Positions 1-11,608 of a stretch of DNA of 64,000 bases are shown here, piece after piece. Each line of letters opens with the position of its first letter. Position 1 is the first letter of the stretch. Source of the DNA: Actinostola sp. cb2023 (lineage: Eukaryota; Cnidaria; Anthozoa; Actiniaria; Actinostolidae). The notes under the pieces are model-generated. The model searched no databases. It was not told the origin of the DNA and saw only the letters and a list, made by a program, of their open reading frames with translations. The stretch spans positions 303,501 through 367,500 of the forward strand of contig JAUJYZ010000850.1 in NCBI GenBank assembly GCA_033675265.1, written 5' to 3'. A program made the position numbers and the translations under genes.

Positions 1-1290
1 GCTCCTCCACATAGCTTTGGTTGGGATGATGAAACTGAAAAGAAACAAAATGGTGAAGGTTAAGTTAGGAACTACAAAGCACCCTCCTACATATGTACTT
101 CTACAATATTATAAAATTACATTTATTTTTATTTTATTTACATTATTTTATTTTATTTTATTTTTTTTACTTTTACTGTATCTTAATTTTTTTTAATTTA
201 TTTACAACAGAGAAGTGAAATAATGACCAGTTGTAGGCAAAATTGCCTGGTAAAATGGCCACAAACCAAAAGGTACCAACCTTCTTGCGATGGGAATTTC
301 ACTTCACTTTCAACTATTCCAAATTTCATTCTCTTCACAACAGTTTCCGTTGAAGAGACATCTTTGGACTTCTCTAGGTGTGGTATTAAGAAAGTCGCTG
401 CTCCTTTATCAAAGAAATTATTTCCAATTGCATCATCTTTGATGGCCCACAACACTTCGCAACCACTCAACTCAAACCTGACAATCAAATGAATGAATGA
501 CTGTCAGTCAAAGTTGTAACAAATCTAAATGATCGAAGCAAACTAATTGAATAAGTCAGTGTTTAAGAATGGTGAAGCTCACTTGTGATTGAAATGGAAA
601 TTCTCTTTATGAATTCAAAGAGCTCAAACGAGAATGTAAGGGTTCATCAGACACCACTTACAGCTGTTCTTGCAACAGACCAGATTTAATTTAAGACATG
701 TATTTAGGGTGTTCACTGTATAGTACGTACATACCCTAAGTAGACATAGCCAGATTTATTTGTTTGGGGGGGGGGGGGAGGGGACATAGCCAGATTTGGG
801 GGAGGGGAGGGGAAGGGTAGTCAATGGTTACGATTTCAAATCTAATGCTGAAACGAAAATCTCTGAAAAGTCTGTCATCCAGAACCTTTAAGTTTTGGTC
901 ACAAAATCTCCCAGAATATTACAAGAAATATAATTTCAGAGAGCCTAGAATTTCCAATTTTCCAGGGGAGAACTTATAAGGCAACACCTACATGCATCAG
1001 GCCCCATGTCCCTGGTAGACTTACACTAATTCCAAAGCAATCCCTCCATTACCAATGATTGCTACTCTTCTTGCCTCAGATAACCTTTTTCTAAGTGCTT
1101 TCACACTGCTAGTATCTCTTATCCCGATGACGTAGGGGTTATTAGAGTCAATCAGCTTTGGGATGCCACCTGTACAGATACACAGTTTATCATAGTGAAA
1201 CATCCGACCATCATCAGTGGTAACACAGTGATCTGAAAGAATGAAAATATATATCATTAGTATTTATCAGTGGATAGCAATTTTGGTGCA

Positions 1291-1328
<38 letters not shown>

Positions 1329-1759
1329 CTCACCTCCACTTCGGGGAATAATTGTTCATTATTTAAATCCCAATTCATAGAAAATACAGCCAATCAGAGT
1401 AGAATTGGTATTATGATATGACCTAATTATGATACAATGCAGTCATACACTAAGCCTAGTCATAGTACAGGGAATGTTCACTGACCTATTGGGTTAAAAC
1501 TCTTCACTACACCCTTAACAACGCTAACATTCCGCAATCCTTCACAAAATGATTCAATGTTCTTTTCTTCAACGTCAAATTCCTCCAAGTTTCTGCCATA
1601 TTGGGCCAGGTTCACGACTGATTTTACCAAGTCTGTTGCTGTAATCAACGTTACTTTCTTGTCGGGGCACAACAGATGTAACTGCTCTACGCAGGAAATC
1701 CCAGAAATTCCTCCGCCAATAACGAGAAAATGACTTTTTTTCTTCTTCTCTTCCATCAT
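1..1759 (-). CDS. PYROXD1: PYROXD1 homologue, 5' part (4 exons seen, cut by window start)
   Basis: Pyridine nucleotide-disulfide oxidoreductase domain protein 1, a FAD/NAD(P)H flavoprotein of the nucleus/cytosol in vertebrates. Exons on the minus strand: 1759-1486, 1232-1025, 477-281 and 34-1 (continues off the window). All junctions are GT..AG and phases agree (1, 2, 1). Exon 1 carries the FAD-binding Rossmann motif VIGGGISGISCVEQL. Exon 2 ends with the second dinucleotide motif IIGNGGIALELV. Exon 3 reads SGCEVLWAIKDDAIGNNFFD, nearly the vertebrate sequence. Exon 4 reads into LCGGA, just before the family's LGPDW stretch. The start could be either of two adjacent Met codons (1759 or 1756); an upstream in-frame Met at 1825 is less likely because vertebrate orthologues begin shortly before the FAD motif. 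It is head-to-head with CFDP1. The C-terminal half lies outside the window. Confidence 0.93.
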
Positions 1760-2107
1760 ATTTAAACCTTCTGAGTTTCTTCGGTGAACGAGTATCGATG
1801 AAGACTGGGCCCGAGTGTGGTGCAATATGAACGAATTTAAAAATACAATTTTACGTAATTTTTAACTATTTTTAGCAACGTGAAGCTCAAAGTCAACTCT
1901 TAAAACTTACTGAATTTTTTCCAATAAAAAAATTGTAAATTAAAATGAGGAAAATGAAAAGAGGAAGAAATTCGTCCCATTCGCGCAAAGGATGATGGAT
2001 GTTTTGTCGGTCAGCGGTGTTGCGTTTAATTGTAAAAATCGGAGTGATTTGTTTTTCAGGGTTTTTTTTTGAAAGATTTTATATTATCATAACTACAGTA
2101 ATACAGC
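1760..2107. promoter_or_regulatory. Shared head-to-head promoter of PYROXD1 and CFDP1
   Basis: Only 348 bp separate the two divergent start codons, so both transcription starts and both 5' UTRs must lie here. The segment is AT-rich with one GC-richer patch near 1975-2030. I see no convincing TATA box. The arrangement is seen directly; shared regulation is inferred. Confidence 0.6.
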
Positions 2108-3696
2108 ATGTCTGACTCAGAGTATAGTAGCGACGATGATGAAGATTACGTCCCAGGTACTGTGGAAAATCGATTGAAAAATAGGATCGAAGCCACACGT
2201 GGAAAAACATAAGACTTACATTTCAATCGCTCAGAACTAAACATTGAATTTTTAAAAATGTTTATGATTTTCATCGCTTTACAGAATTTGAGAGTGGCAG
2301 TGACGAAGGTGATGTTGAAGGACAGGAAGAAAAGCCAACATCCAAAAACAAATCGGCAAAGAAAAAGCCAGATGCAAAAAGGTACAGATCAAATCTGATC
2401 TGACACAATTTTTTTTCATCTTCTAGTTCTTGTGTCATTTCATAATAAGTTATATATATTTTATTATTCAAATAAAATATGAAATAAAATGAACAAAATC
2501 AAATTTCATTTTTAACAGAAAGCAAAAGGGAGGAATAAAGTTGGAAGATGATGAAGATGACAATAACGAGGATGATGATGATGATCAAGATGACGAGTTC
2601 GAACAACAAGAAAGAATGGCAAAAGAAAAGAAAAAACAAGAGGAAGATGAGAAAGCCAAAAGAGCGAGAATGGAAGACTTGTGGGCTTCCTTTAAAAGTG
2701 ATACAGCAAATGTCAGAGCTAAATCAACTAATCCATCAACTAGTACAAAGGTCTGATAAGCTACACACACACAAACTTTTTTGGGCTTCCTGTGTCCCCT
2801 TCTTCACCACAGGGATCCCAAAATTAGAAATATCAAATACTTTTATGACATTTTTCATCCTTTCCAGGCTGCCTCTTTAAAGGCTGAGAGTACAAGCTTG
2901 CCTGCAATGAAAGTAAGCTTCGGTGTTACCAAAACCTCTCTCCCTCCTTGAATTCACTAATTTGATTGGTTTTGATAGGGTCCAAAGGATGCAAAGCCTG
3001 TGGGATGGTCTGGAAAAGCTTCTACGAGTAAAGTAACCATTACCAAGACATTTGATTTTGCTGGAGAAGCTGTAACGTAAGTACGGTAGATACAATCTGT
3101 ACTGGCTTTGTATCTGTTTATGCAGTGGTCCATTGCAAGCCATGTGATCAAAATCTAATATTATTCATGTTTCAAAGAATCTAATGGAGAAATTAGATTC
3201 TAGTCAGTGATCACTAACATTGTCCTTATACTTATATGACCATTTAGTATAATTTTAGACTTGAATACGGTATAGAGTTTCACGCGCTGTGATTGGTCGA
3301 GCGACCAGTGATTATGAGACGATAATCACTGGTCGAGAGCAGAAGTAAAATCACCAATGTAGAAGTACTAATAAAACAGTTTTTTAATTTTTTATCTGAA
3401 AACATTGGCAAATGTGGCTTCTTTGATGCCTTGTCTAATAATTATTATTGCAAACTACAATCCCGGGGGGGATTGTTTAGGACGAAGGACATTTTATAAA
3501 TTGACTGATGACCTGCTAAAGACCGGCAAATCTCGGATCTCAGATATATGGCTAAATACCAGATAAAACCATATTTAACGACGACAATCGCGCATTACCA
3601 TACCCTGTTTACGACAGACTCACATAAAATTATATACCCTGTTCAGGACAGAGAGGCCAAAAACCATACCCTGTCCAGCGGCACGTCCCTGTATAG

Positions 3697-3754
<58 letters not shown>

Positions 3755-4883
3755 GACTACAATTAAGTCACAACTTTGGTCTATCATGCATGTGTAGCAA
3801 TATGCGAACAGTGGTAATAGGCAAGACTAATATTGTATATGATGTCGTACATTAGAGTTACCAAGACAGTTGATGCTGGCTCAGATGAAGCTAAGAAAGC
3901 ACAGAAAGAAGAAGTCAGTATGAAACCAACAACTGCTGCACCTGTCAGCGCAAGGTGGGCACATCCAGCACTTTTAATAATGTGTTCATTCGGTTATGAT
4001 CTTCATCAATGTATTAATTACTGGAATTTGTTTACAGTGTCAAGAGAAAAGGTGGTCTTAGTAATTTACTGGGACAGATAGGAAAGAAACCCAAGATTAG
4101 TACATTGGTAAGATAGCAAACTCACATTACAGTGTGGACACTCGAACCGTGAACACCTCAAGTTTTTTTTGAACTTTTTTTTTCGAACTTTCTATTACCT
4201 CATAGCCTCTCAAATGCAGCATTGAGTTTAAATACACTTAGTGATCAAAATAATCATTTTTCTGATCAATTTGCTCAATCGATAATTTATATATTTGTGT
4301 TAGAAAAAAAACTAAGTGTTCACGGTTCGAGTGTCCATACTGTAAAATAAATTATGGTTTATTTTTAATAGTATTTGATGGTAATATCACTTAGAAATAT
4401 AAATGGAAATATAAACTAGCGAGTATACATATGGGCTGTGTCTGTAATGATAAATCCACAGTTTAAAGGTTTAAAAAGCCTTAGCCCTTCCTCGGAGTAA
4501 GAGCAATAAGTTAGTATGATTGTAAGTTTCTTCGAGCATAAGAGGACCTCCTGGATACCACTCACACTTCAAGGAACTTGTTAATCATGTACTTACTAAG
4601 TTACTGTACTTTACATTATCAAAATTATAATTATTTATTTAAATAGGAAAAATCAAAACTTGACTGGGAAAATTTCAAGACAGAAACAGGAATTGCCGAT
4701 GACTTGAAAATCTTCAACAAGAATGGGTATGTATGGTTCAGTCAGTCCTTCAGATGTTCACATTTAAACACTACTTTTATGGCACATTACAGATATCTCG
4801 AAAGACAAGACTTTCTACAAAGAACAGATGAACGTTTGTTTGAGAGAGAAAAGGAGACCAGAGCAACAATGAGGAAACAATGA
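2108..4883 (+). CDS. CFDP1: Craniofacial development protein 1 / BCNT homologue (9 exons)
   Basis: BCNT-family protein; the yeast relative Swc5 is an SWR1 chromatin-remodelling subunit. Exons: 2108-2156, 2285-2381, 2519-2750, 2868-2912, 2979-3076, 3856-3954, 4038-4107, 4647-4726, 4793-4883. All junctions are GT..AG, all phases match, and the total is 286 aa, close to the vertebrate length (about 300). The N-terminal third is acidic (DSEYSSDDDEDYVP, then an Asp/Glu run) followed by MEDLWASFKSD. The middle carries TKTFDFAGEAV. The C-terminal BCNT domain includes SNLLGQIGKKPKISTLEKSK, LDWENFKTETGIADDL and GYLERQDFL. Intron 3 has a small CACAGG fold-back; intron 5 holds a poly-C-ended transposon; intron 7 holds a mariner-type MITE. 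Confidence 0.96.
3299..3335. repeat. Perfect short hairpin in CFDP1 intron 5
   Basis: Two arms (GACCAGTGATTAT and its complement) flank a 5-nt spacer. It may be a remnant of a short inverted-repeat transposon. No function is visible. Confidence 0.6.
3472..3755. mobile_element. CCCGGG-ended nonautonomous transposon with 56-nt C tract and 8-bp TSD
   Basis: Ends are CCCGGGGGGG and its inverse, the right end being a run of 56 C (3697-3752) then GGG. Perfect 8-bp target duplications ACTACAAT lie at 3464-3471 and 3756-3763. Inside are several CATACCCTG motifs. Read in reverse, the right half resembles the start of the 46683-47281 element (AGGGTATGGTTTTTG). No coding capacity. The TSD length is compatible with hAT-type transposition; the family is not identified. 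Confidence 0.8.
4130..4342. mobile_element. Tc1/mariner-type MITE in CFDP1 intron 7
   Basis: Inverted termini CAGTGTGGACACTCGAACCG and the near-inverse at the right end, flanked by TA on both sides (4128-4129, 4343-4344). At 213 bp it has no ORF. The CAGTGTGG end and TA duplication point to Tc1/mariner mobilisation. Confidence 0.8.
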
Positions 4884-5856
4884 AATAGCTGCAGCAATCG
4901 CTATTTAGCTTGGTGAACAAAGACAAAAGAAAGAAGAACGCAAGATGCTTGTATCTTCAAGCAGTGCTTAGCAGTGAACAGATTATATTAACATGTTTTG
5001 ATGTATACAGTTGGAGAAGCTGATGTATTATCAATTGCACTTTTATAACTGATGACGCTTGGACCACTTCCCAGGGTTCTGTGGAAAATAACTAGGTAAA
5101 GCTTTTTCAGACCCCATCCTGTTAAAATGGGAATGGGCAAATGTGATCAACCAGTTTCTCAGATGGAGCTCTAATGGCTGAGAAATATTATTATTCTGAT
5201 CAGTTTGCGGCATATGTCATTAATTGAGAACTGGTTGAACTGATTGGACTGCATCATTTGACTTGATGTATCCATGGATACAATGTCTTAAATTAATACA
5301 AACACTGAAAGAAGTCATTAAAGTTTAATTATTACCTATGTATGACAATAGTTATTATCAAATATATCTAATATGGGATTGATTGTCTTCAATTATTATT
5401 CAAAACACATGATTGGTCATCATGCATTGGGAAGAGGGGTTAGAGGGCAGCAGTGGAATTAACACTTAGCAGTGGTGGAGGGAAATAAAACATGGCAATT
5501 TGACCAGTTGGACCCCCAACCCCAATGTATAAATCACAAACTTGCACTTGTCAGCAAGCAACGATAGTCGTACCAATGTCAGATCTCTTGCGATTGTTGG
5601 CAAGTCAAACATGTATACAACGCAGACACCCTCTGAACTATCAATTATAGGTGTGTACAAGTTTACTTGACTGATAGTTCATGCATTATACATGCAGCCT
5701 AGTCTTGGATGTTCCTGGATGTAAGGTCAGAAAGGAATATGGCTGCAACTAGGATGTACACATGTTTTATACATATATTTGGTGCTTGCGAGCCATCAAA
5801 TCACATGGACGTAGAAAAACCATTAAGTTTATAATATTGTAATTATTCACTCAACA
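4884..5856. other. CFDP1 3' UTR and convergent intergenic region
   Basis: This holds the probable 3' untranslated regions of CFDP1 (+) and COMMD4 (-), which converge here. I see no further gene or structured repeat. Confidence 0.5.
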
Positions 5857-6456
5857 CTATGACATCCCCTCCATCAAATTATAAGCTTGTTTCAACTCTG
5901 CTAGCAAAACTCTAAACTTATCAGCTGAAACTGTAAATGCAACAAGTTCTCCTTCAGGATTGTCTGTCGTAGTCTTGTTGAACTTCAACTGTATCTCAGG
6001 CTCTCGAACTTGGTCCAGTTCACTTGACCCCAGAACATAGTCAACCCTCCACTCCATGTTGGAAATGCCATCTAACTTTAGTGTTTTCTCGTGGAAACTT
6101 TCTTGCAACTTCGAAAGGTTTTCACCATAAAGCTTGCAAAATGAGACACTGTGCTCTTTAGGTAAACCTAGTTGTTGTAGTTCATTAGCTAAGGAGTCTC
6201 CGTCCACCGTGTACCTAGCTGCACTAGATAGAATGAATGACAGAGCTGCAATTGTAGCCTTGATGTCCCCCAGTTCGTACTTTGCATCGGATGTCAGCTT
6301 CTCCACTTTCGCGTAATCGATTTCTTCTCCGAGCAAATTCTTGATAACTTGAGCGCAAAGCAGCCTCATTTTGATGGAGGTTATTTTTGAAAGTGTACTG
6401 ATCTCAGCCAATACCCAATCTGGGCAATCGAGGTCTCCACAAAAGCGAAATCTCAT
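5857..6456 (-). CDS. COMMD4: COMM domain-containing protein 4, intronless
   Basis: COMMD proteins form hetero-oligomers with CCDC22/CCDC93 in the Commander complex, which recycles endosomal cargo. The 199-aa product starts [20 protein letters not shown], almost identical to human COMMD4, and has the same length. The N-terminal helical domain contains [20 protein letters not shown]. The C-terminal COMM domain (about residues 135-199) contains [15 protein letters not shown] and ends with [20 protein letters not shown]. An upstream in-frame Met at 6489 exists, but the 6456 start matches the family. The gene is a single exon, unlike its vertebrate counterpart, so it may be an old retrocopy that became the working gene or may have lost introns. 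It is divergently paired with SMIM13. Confidence 0.97.
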   Translation of the reverse strand: MRFRFCGDLDCPDWVLAEISTLSKITSIKMRLLCAQVIKNLLGEEIDYAKVEKLTSDAKYELGDIKATIAALSFILSSAARYTVDGDSLANELQQLGLPKEHSVSFCKLYGENLSKLQESFHEKTLKLDGISNMEWRVDYVLGSSELDQVREPEIQLKFNKTTTDNPEGELVAFTVSADKFRVLLAELKQAYNLMEGMS

Positions 6457-6713
6457 TTTGAATATCTTACACCTTCCTGTAAACACCACTCGTGATTATT
6501 CCACTCTTACCCAGAATGCACTATGATTACCCAGAATGCACCACTATATAATTTATGCGTCTAGGCATTTGGGACTTATTATGCAAATTAAATTAGCCAT
6601 ATTTGGAAAGAGTCATTGGCGTCCCCTGTAACAACGGGCATCATCGACTGGACGCGGACCAAAATCGAACAGGTGGTGATTTCAAGTTCTAGAAGGAAAC
6701 ATATAATTCCAAG
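6457..6713. promoter_or_regulatory. Bidirectional COMMD4/SMIM13 promoter with two ZNF143-like sites
   Basis: The 257 bp between divergent start codons contains TTACCCAGAATGCA twice, at 6507-6520 and 6527-6540, exactly 20 bp apart. This matches the known ZNF143/Staf core (CCCAnAATGC), a motif enriched at vertebrate bidirectional promoters. Motif and spacing are seen; binding is inferred. Confidence 0.7.
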
Positions 6714-7755
6714 ATGTTGGTACCGACAGTTCTGTCTGTGCTTTTGGCAATCGCCGCTGTAATACTTGTGGTGCTAATAGGTATGTAGATTTCTATGAAA
6801 CAGATCAGCTGAGGGAGAGGGGTATAATAGATCATAGATGGATATAAAACTATATAAACACGGGATTTAGCGAAACTCTGTAACGGTTTAAGCCTTTGAT
6901 ATTATATCATCAAGGCTAATATGTAATGGTTGTGTGGATCTACTAATGCAGTCTTACAGTTTTGCCGATGGTTGTATTCAATCGATTTGTTAACAGTTAA
7001 GATAGATAAGATTTCTTCTGTGTATACACAAAGAATTGGTTCTCCTTTGTTTACTCATGTTCCAAACACGAGCAGCTTTCAAACTCGTGCGAGAATATAG
7101 AAAACCTTGTGATCACCAAGGAGACATCAGATGTCCATAAACCAACACATTGTGGCTCACTGGTGTTTATATAATCGTGTAGATGACAAATTATGGCCGT
7201 TGGTGGTGATGGAGTTTTCATCTGATTATGATTTGTGGTTTGTGTGCTAAAAGCACCAGCTCAGACCGCATGTGTGACGATTACCTGATAAATACATTGC
7301 CCATGTGGTCAGAGAAAAACACGTACCAGTTTCAATCTTTAATTTCTGTTGAATTGTGCTCTTCAGAAGCCAAAATCCTCCCATTACATCCTAAAACATG
7401 GACTTCCCCTCCCCTTCCCACTTAATTCAAAGAATTTAACTTTTGTAATTAATTAATTAATTTTTGTCATGTGTATATATAGTGTCAATGGGGTTTAATA
7501 GTGGCACTTTGACTTTTATACCTGCCACCTGCCCTTCTCTGCCCTTTAATTATGCTAACATTTGGTTTGCTCCCATCTGCAGGTTGGTTTGTTGTTTGGA
7601 AGATGTTCCTTGTACGCTTCTCGTTCATCCGAGAGCTTGTTTACGGCACTAATGGCAACAACAACAAGAAGAGCAAAAGAAAGAGCTACAATGAACCAGA
7701 AACACCTCTCCGCAGATCATCAAGGATTCGTCAGAAACTACAAACTCCAAGTTGA
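6714..7755 (+). CDS. SMIM13: Small integral membrane protein 13 homologue (2 exons)
   Basis: Single-pass microprotein of unknown function. Exons 6714-6780 and 7583-7755 (GT..AG, phase 1) give 79 aa. Exon 1 encodes a hydrophobic stretch (LSVLLAIAAVILVVLI). Exon 2 opens with GWFVVWKMFLVRFSFIRELV, closely matching the vertebrate GWYFVWHLFLSKFKFLRELV. The tail is polar and basic (KKSKRKS, RRSSRIRQK), also like vertebrate SMIM13. The start was chosen because it puts the TM helix at the N terminus and the splice restores the family's Gly-Trp. Exon 1 is far too short to stand out alone. Confidence 0.9.
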
Positions 7756-9027
7756 AGAGCGTCAATATTTTTTTTACAAGAAACATTGTTTGTATATACA
7801 TCTGCATCGTCTCACAAGCTGAAACCATACACAGGAAGTGAGGAAATAGTTCTATATTTCTTCAAATGCAACATTGAAGTGCAAACAGTTGTATACTGTG
7901 GAAGTCAGTGTTGCAGCTAGTATACCTTGGGTTGCGTTAACTTGTCTGCTCACAACGAAGTGTTCTGCAAGGAAGACAAAAATAGGCACTGATACATGTA
8001 ATTTCCATCAGATAGACTTCCATATCTACATGATCATTTTAATACAAATTATGTACATGAATTTATATATATAATCAACTCATAACATTGAACTAAATAA
8101 GACAGAGGCCTGACAGACACCAGACACTAGTTTTTCTCCATTTCTTGGTACTATATATAGTACATGTACAATTTTACTTCCCCTTCATATAGTGAGGATA
8201 TTGTAGTCGGCATTCAATGCAGGCTATACTGGACAACAGTGTTTTGATGATTTTTTTTAGCAATTAGAAATATATTTTTAGTTATGATTTTAAGTTGAGT
8301 TATATAGTGATATATATTACCCACAATGACAAAACAATAATAATAAATTTATATTATGTTGTTTGATTTTTTTATATATATTAAATGATTGATATTGCAG
8401 TTGATCAAAGTTTTAGAAGAGAAATTAATTTATCTCGTCACAGGTACTTATCGACTTTTGTATATAACGTACGTTGTACAAACATGTTAGTTTGATATGC
8501 TTGTGTTGCTGCAATATTTAGTTTTTATACTTATTCAGTTGTACAGTATTGCCCAATCCAGAGTAATTCTAGATTAGAATGAATCTGGATAAGTCGATTG
8601 GCCATGCACCCATCCTTTCCTTTATACATTATCCTATTATATTATCCATTAATTTATTTATGCACATAAATGTACAACATGATCGACCAGACCTTTCTAG
8701 TGGACTTTAATTTATAGTCTTTCAATTTCTCCTAAAGAAACGTTTTCCCAAAAAACTCGGGATGAGGCTCATCTGTGTGTTTTATCTGCCTGTGTTTATG
8801 GTAACTAACTATAAAGTATTGTACTATAGTACAGTGTTGAAGGTTCATTAAAATATCTGTAGAAACAATAACTGTTTATTGAATTGTTTAATAATGATTG
8901 TTTATTGATGCATCTCGAGTCAGCGTAAATTAACTCTGGGTTGTCACTAATTAAACACTGGCTCAATGCGCTACATGAGCTGATCGAGAAAGAGGCAATT
9001 TTCAGACTGATATTTCTCAGGGGGAGA
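7756..9027. other. SMIM13 3' region and AT-rich gene-free DNA
   Basis: The first few hundred bases are probably SMIM13 3' UTR. The rest is AT-rich sequence with no ORF or splice pattern I can support. Confidence 0.4.
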
Positions 9028-9203
9028 ATTTAAAGTGTGACTCTCAAAATTGTAACCACCTGTACATGTAATGTATTTACATACTTCTGTCACCGTTATT
9101 AGCCAATCAGCTTCTGACGTGGCGAGGCATTCTATTGTTTTAGGTCAAGACAGAAGTATGTGAATACGTTTAAAGGTGGTCATAGTTTTGAAGCATCACG
9201 CTA
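9028..9203. mobile_element. Degenerate inverted-repeat element
   Basis: Left arm (GTGTGACTCTCAAAATTGTA..ACCACC..CATACTTCTGTC) is mirrored on the right by GACAGAAGTATGTG..GGTGGTCATAGTTTTGAAGCATCAC, with mismatches. It resembles an old MITE. No clear target duplication. Confidence 0.5.
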
Positions 9204-9853
9204 TAATGAAGTATTACTGATTAGTGATTATTAGTAAAATGCACATACTTCAATGGAATAGTAAACCAGCAGACGCTTTGCTTAGCTCCAACTCTGGAAG
9301 ACTATGCTCACACAATACCATGCCGTCATGTAAGCTGAAGTCACGACACAGTGCAACTATGACACAAGAACTATGGTGCAGAAGTGAGCACACACATGCA
9401 CTCATATTACCAACACTATTGGACCATACATGTACCTGTACCTTTAGAGGAAATGCATGCCATGTGTACTTCTCTATTTCCAATATCTTCTCTACGAACA
9501 ACCTGCTCAGCTAGAAGGCACTCCCAGTGAAATTCAAACACAATGATAATTTGTTATGCTTTATTCTAATTTCATAAGTCTACAATAATCTTATATGACA
9601 ACTGAAGTCATCAAAATTTCACCGCTGTGTAATGGAATTAAAGCTATATTGCAAGTACACTTGACAATTAAAATATCTACACACTATGCAAACCAATAGT
9701 TGCAACATTAACTCTATTCTTCCTAATTTTTATACAGCTATTATTACTTTCAGGAAGACAATGTGTGTGCTCCGTCACTCAGAGCTATAGGTTTTAACAT
9801 ACTTTGAAATCCAAAACATTAATATTCATTCCAACTTTATACAGCCATGTTCA

Positions 9854-10236
9854 ATGGGCGTGTAACACCTGTCACGTGACTTTTTAAATTTTCACCGCAG
9901 ACAAACGAAAATATCATAACTGGAAAGAGCATGCTAAAGTTAGTAAAAGTGGAAGGTTTGAAGGAAAATACGGCAATAGTTACAGGCATTCAAACTTTGC
10001 CCTTTTTGTATGGAAATGTATGTTGGAAGGCAACGCTTGCCCTCCAAGCGAAAAACCCATACAAATCCTTATCAAAGCGGGAAACTTTGAAAGCCTTTAA
10101 CGTTTTTGTCTTATTTGCTTGATTCCTTTCAAATTTTCAAATTTTACTAATTTTAGTATGCTCTTTCAAGTTATGGTATTTTCGTTTGTCTTCGGTGAAA
10201 ATTTAAAAAGTCACGTGACAGGTGTTACACGCCCAT
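9854..10236. mobile_element. ATGGGC-type MITE, copy 1
   Basis: The termini are inverted over roughly 100 bp: ATGGGCGTGTAACACCTGTC at the left and its near-inverse at the right. Each arm contains the palindrome GTCACGTGAC. At 383 bp it is the longest of three copies in the window (others at 27692 and 36641). Its interior matches copy 3 in inverted orientation. No coding capacity; no obvious target duplication for this copy. Confidence 0.8.
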
Positions 10237-10289
10237 TACCTGCCGTAGACTCCAGAAGTTATTCTCTTACTTTAACATCGTCTTAAGGT

Positions 10290-11095
10290 GTGGTGGACAC
10301 ATGGTTCAACATTGCATGCAACATTGCTGGCAACATGTACTATTGTAGCATGTGTCCGCCCCTGCAACATGTAGCACGCAACATTGCTGGCAACATGTAC
10401 TAGACATAGACATAGACTTTATTTAGTACCAGTAGTTTACATACAATTTAGTTTATAAGTTAAGTTAATAGATGAAGAAAAGTTATGTTTTGCGGGTTAA
10501 GTAATATAACTGGATTATTATGTACAAGCTATCTATTGTAGCATGTGTCCGCCCCTGCAACATGTAGCATGCAACATTGCTGGCAACATGTACTATTGCA
10601 GCGTGTGTCCGCCCCTGCAACATGTAGCATGCAACATTGCTGGCAACATGTACTATTGCAGCGTGTGTCTGCCCCTGCAACATGTAGCACGCAACATTGC
10701 TGGCAACATGTACTATTGTAGCATGTGTCCGCCCCTGCAACAAGTAGCACACAACATTGCTGGCAACATGTACTATTGTAGCATGTGTCTACCCCTGCAA
10801 CATGTAGCACGCAACATTGCTGGCAACATGTACTATTGTAGCATGTGTTCGCCCCTGCAACATGTAGCATGCAACATTGCTGGCAACATGTACTATTGTA
10901 GCATGTGTCAGCCCCTGCAACATGTAGCACTCAACATTGCTGGCAACATGTACTATTGCAGCGTGCCCACCCCTGCAACATGTAGCACACAACATTGCTG
11001 GCAACATGCAACATTGCTGGCAACATGTACTACTGTAGCGTGTGTCCACCCCTGCAACACATGTTACACGCAATGTTGCTGTGCAATGTTGCTGA
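10290..11095. repeat. 60-bp minisatellite, interrupted by a 132-bp insertion
   Basis: Tandem 60-bp units (core CAACATTGCTGGCAACATGT) occupy this stretch. Because 60 is divisible by 3, long ORFs occur on both strands, which is an artefact. Bases 10402-10533 are an unrelated AT-rich insertion (starts AGACATAGACATAGAC) that splits the array. Confidence 0.9.
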
Positions 11096-11389
11096 AGTAC
11101 AATCAATTTCTAATTCAGCAATATTGGGAGCAACAAATTGCATTGTGAGAGTGAGCATGTGCTAGTTAATTGAACGCAATGTTGCACCGTGTCCTCGCCT
11201 TTTGATATGGGTTGTACCAACTCCAATGATCCCCAAGGAAATGTTGGAATAAAGAGACAATCTCAGCACAAGAAAATAACCTCTGGAACCCAGTGTATCA
11301 CAGAATTATTGCCTTATTTGAATGTCCAAACTAAGCGATTTGCTGTTGTGATTATAATCCTTGAATTACAGGAAACATTTTTACAGTTT

Positions 11390-11608
11390 CAGTGGGTTTC
11401 ACATCACTATTGATGATCAGGTTCTAAAGTTCGTTCCGAAGATTGCCTTGGGAACTTTGGAGCACACTTTGTTGGAAAACTTTGAACTTGCTCCTCACAC
11501 AGAAAGCATGAAGTTTGAAGTTCACCATTGAAGCTCATTTCAAAGTTCAAGGTGAACTTCTGAACAAACTTCAGAGCCTCGTCATCAATAGTGATGTGAA
11601 ATGCACTG
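11390..11608. mobile_element. MITE with CAGTGGGTTTCACATC ends
   Basis: The left end CAGTGGGTTTCACATCACTA is mirrored at the right by TAGTGATGTGAAATGCACTG. The interior carries repeated GAACTTTGA-like motifs in both orientations. About 219 bp and non-coding. A TA flanks only the right side. Confidence 0.7.

Noticed and set aside
10543..11148. 201-aa plus-strand ORF and overlapping minus-strand ORFs
   Set aside because: Entirely inside a 60-bp tandem repeat; the period is a multiple of 3, so open frames are automatic.
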